From positions 1 to 6,498 of the forward strand of contig JAFAFZ010000287.1 in assembly GCA_023423215.1 (NCBI GenBank): a DNA stretch of 6,498 nucleotides. The letters run 5' to 3'. This DNA is from Actinomycetes bacterium (GTDB lineage: Bacteria; Actinomycetota; Acidimicrobiia; Acidimicrobiales; Microtrichaceae). Below, one piece after another: positions 5,605 through 6,498 of this stretch. The stretch's first letter is position 1, and each line of letters opens with the position of its first letter. A program made the position numbers and the translations under genes. A model generated the notes under the pieces. It was not told the DNA's origin. It saw only the letters and a program-made list of their open reading frames with translations, and ran no database searches.

Positions 5605-5613
5605 AAGGTCCAG

Positions 5614-6309
5614 ATGTCAGCTACTGCGCCGATGACGACCCGTCTGCCGACGCTCAGCGCCAGCGGTGTCCGGACCGCCCACCGCACCGTCACCGACCGC
5701 CTGCGCGAGGCGATCCTCTCGGGCGAGCTGCCCGGCGGCACCCGACTGGTGCAGTCCGAGCTCGCCGCCAGCCTGGCCGTGAGCGTGACGCCCGTCCGAG
5801 AGGCGCTGCGCGACCTCGTCGGCGAGGGCCTCATCGAGTTCGACCCCTACCGCGGCGCCACGGTCCACACGCCGACGCTGTCGGAGCTCGAAGAGATCTA
5901 CGAGCTGCGCCAGATGCTGACGGCCGGCGCCGTGCGCCAGGGCGTGCAGAACATCACCGAGGAAGAGCTCGACCAGGCGGCCGCGCTGCACAAGGCGATG
6001 AAGTCCCAGACGGACCCCGCCGCGTGGCTGGACCTGAACCGCCAGTTCCACCACGTGATCGATGCGGCCAGCCGCCGCCCGCTCTACCAGGAGATGCTCG
6101 GCCGCCTGGCGGACCTCTCCGCGCTGTACGTCGGCGTGTCCATCGGTGGCTCGCGCTCGCGGCGGGCCAACGCCAACCGCGACCACGGCGAGATGATCGA
6201 CGCCTACCGGGCGCGCGACGCGCAGCTGGCCGTCGACCTGGCGCTGCGGCACCTGAGCGACACCGTCGAGGTCGCCCGCGCCCGGCTGCTCAGCGCCCCG
6301 GACGCCTGA
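5614..6309 (+). CDS. GntR-family transcriptional regulator, FCD (FadR) subfamily, divergent paralogue
   Basis: A 231-residue DNA-binding protein. The winged helix-turn-helix spans about 22-85 (recognition helix SVTPVREALRDLVGEGLI, wing FDPYRGATVHTP). The FCD domain spans about 90-225, with candidate ligand or metal residues N142 and H146 (NRQFHHV), H191 and H213. Over the first 81 alignable residues it matches the minus-strand regulator at about 52 positions by hand count, and the ten-residue recognition-helix core SVTPVREALR is identical. The two should therefore recognise similar DNA. It differs in the FCD pocket region (about 100-135) and lacks the Pro/Thr tail, suggesting a different ligand or partner. 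It is transcribed away from the operon across a shared 252-base control region. Its 3' end overlaps that of the ABC exporter gene by 20 bases. Whether it activates, represses or forms heterodimers with its sister is unknown. Confidence 0.93.
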   Translation: MSATAPMTTRLPTLSASGVRTAHRTVTDRLREAILSGELPGGTRLVQSELAASLAVSVTPVREALRDLVGEGLIEFDPYRGATVHTPTLSELEEIYELRQMLTAGAVRQGVQNITEEELDQAAALHKAMKSQTDPAAWLDLNRQFHHVIDAASRRPLYQEMLGRLADLSALYVGVSIGGSRSRRANANRDHGEMIDAYRARDAQLAVDLALRHLSDTVEVARARLLSAPDA

Positions 6310-6498
6310 GCGCGGGCCTCGCTCCCGACCACGCCGCCCACAGGGCGGCATAGGGGCCCTCCGCGCCGAGCAGCTCGTCGTGCGTGCCCTGCTCGACGAC
6401 ACGACCGCCGTCCATGACGAGGACACGATCGGCGGTCGCCGCCTGCCCCAGGCGGTGGGCGACCACGAGCGTCGTGCGGCCGCGCGTCACCTCGAGCG
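6290..6498 (-). CDS. ABC exporter ATPase domain, C-terminal end only
   Basis: The gene runs in from the right edge; only about 69 C-terminal codons are visible. They start L-E-V-T-R-G-R-T-T-L-V-V-A-H-R-L and hold the H-loop (switch) His of AHRL, then ADRVLVMDGGRVVEQGTHDELL and GPYAALWAAW. This is the standard end of an MsbA/LmrA-type exporter, a membrane domain fused to an ATPase. Walker A, Q-loop, signature and Walker B motifs lie outside the window, so integrity and cargo cannot be judged. The GTG at 6490 is internal, not a start. The stop at 6290-6292 lies within the last codons of the plus-strand regulator, giving a 20-base tail-to-tail overlap. It probably belongs to a separate transcription unit unrelated to the oxygenase operon. 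Confidence 0.88.
   Translation of the reverse strand, partial: LEVTRGRTTLVVAHRLGQAATADRVLVMDGGRVVEQGTHDELLGAEGPYAALWAAWSGARPALRRPGR
6333..6349. terminator. candidate hairpin after the plus-strand regulator
   Basis: GCCGCCC (6333-6339) and GGGCGGC (6343-6349) form a perfect 7-bp stem with a 3-base loop, 24 bases after the regulator stop. No T-tract follows. It lies inside the antisense ABC exporter gene, where it encodes Ala-Ala-Leu-Trp-Ala-Ala, so the symmetry may come from the protein sequence. Confidence 0.3.

Larger units (their letters stand above)
5362..5613. promoter_or_regulatory. divergent control region between two paralogous FCD regulators
   Basis: 252 bases with no supported gene. 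It must contain the promoters of both the minus-strand operon and the plus-strand regulator. It holds an A/T-rich island with a perfect palindrome (5430-5439), an inverted repeat TGCGTC...GACGCA (5447-5452/5462-5467), and a tandem 8-mer GCGAACTC/GTGAACTC (5482-5497). Candidate -10 boxes lie on both strands. Both regulators plausibly bind here. Confidence 0.7.

Noticed and set aside
5542..5613. Earlier ATG start for the plus-strand regulator
   Set aside because: No Shine-Dalgarno, and the added 24 residues are Arg/Pro/Gly-rich and overlap the promoter and ribosome-site region; 5614 has GGGAGG upstream.
1..6498. CRISPR array, tRNA, rRNA, insertion sequence or phage genes
   Set aside because: No regularly spaced repeats, cloverleaf sequences, transposase or integrase motifs, or terminal inverted repeats were seen on either strand.

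Overview
The window is GC-rich DNA (about 70% G+C by eye) in which nearly every third codon position is G or C. GTG starts are common (five of the seven complete genes), and genes are packed with 4-base stop/start overlaps. This fits a high-GC actinomycete; the genus cannot be told from the sequence. It looks like chromosomal catabolic DNA, and I saw no transposase, tRNA, rRNA, CRISPR array or attachment site.

Layout. (1) 1-1241, plus strand: the 3' part of a VOC-superfamily (glyoxalase / extradiol dioxygenase fold) gene, translationally coupled to an alpha/beta hydrolase. (2) 1242-1451: a convergent spacer with GC-rich hairpins and no convincing gene. (3) 5361 down to 1452, minus strand: a five-gene run of FCD-type GntR regulator, RidA-family protein, small cupin, EamA-type permease and Rieske non-heme iron oxygenase. 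Three of its four junctions are ATGA/GTGA overlaps and the fourth is a 52-bp gap, so it is very probably one operon. (4) 5362-5613: a divergent control region with the only A/T-rich island in the window, centred on a perfect 10-bp palindrome. (5) 5614-6309, plus strand: a second FCD regulator that is a clear paralogue of the first. (6) 6290-6498, minus strand: the C-terminal end of an ABC exporter ATPase, overlapping the second regulator tail to tail.

The five-gene operon reads as a small-molecule oxidation module. A permease moves substrate or product, a three-histidine-type Rieske oxygenase (no beta subunit and no reductase in view) hydroxylates or demethylates it, and a Rid-fold protein and a cupin handle a downstream or reactive intermediate. 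A ligand-sensing FCD repressor heads the operon, with a sister regulator facing it. The VOC and hydrolase pair could be a ring-cleavage and hydrolysis step of the same or a neighbouring pathway, which is inference only. The substrate is unknown. Most unusual are the Rid protein lacking the catalytic arginine of true RidA deaminases, the Rieske enzyme with Glu at the bridging-Asp position, and the head-to-head paralogous regulator pair around one palindrome.
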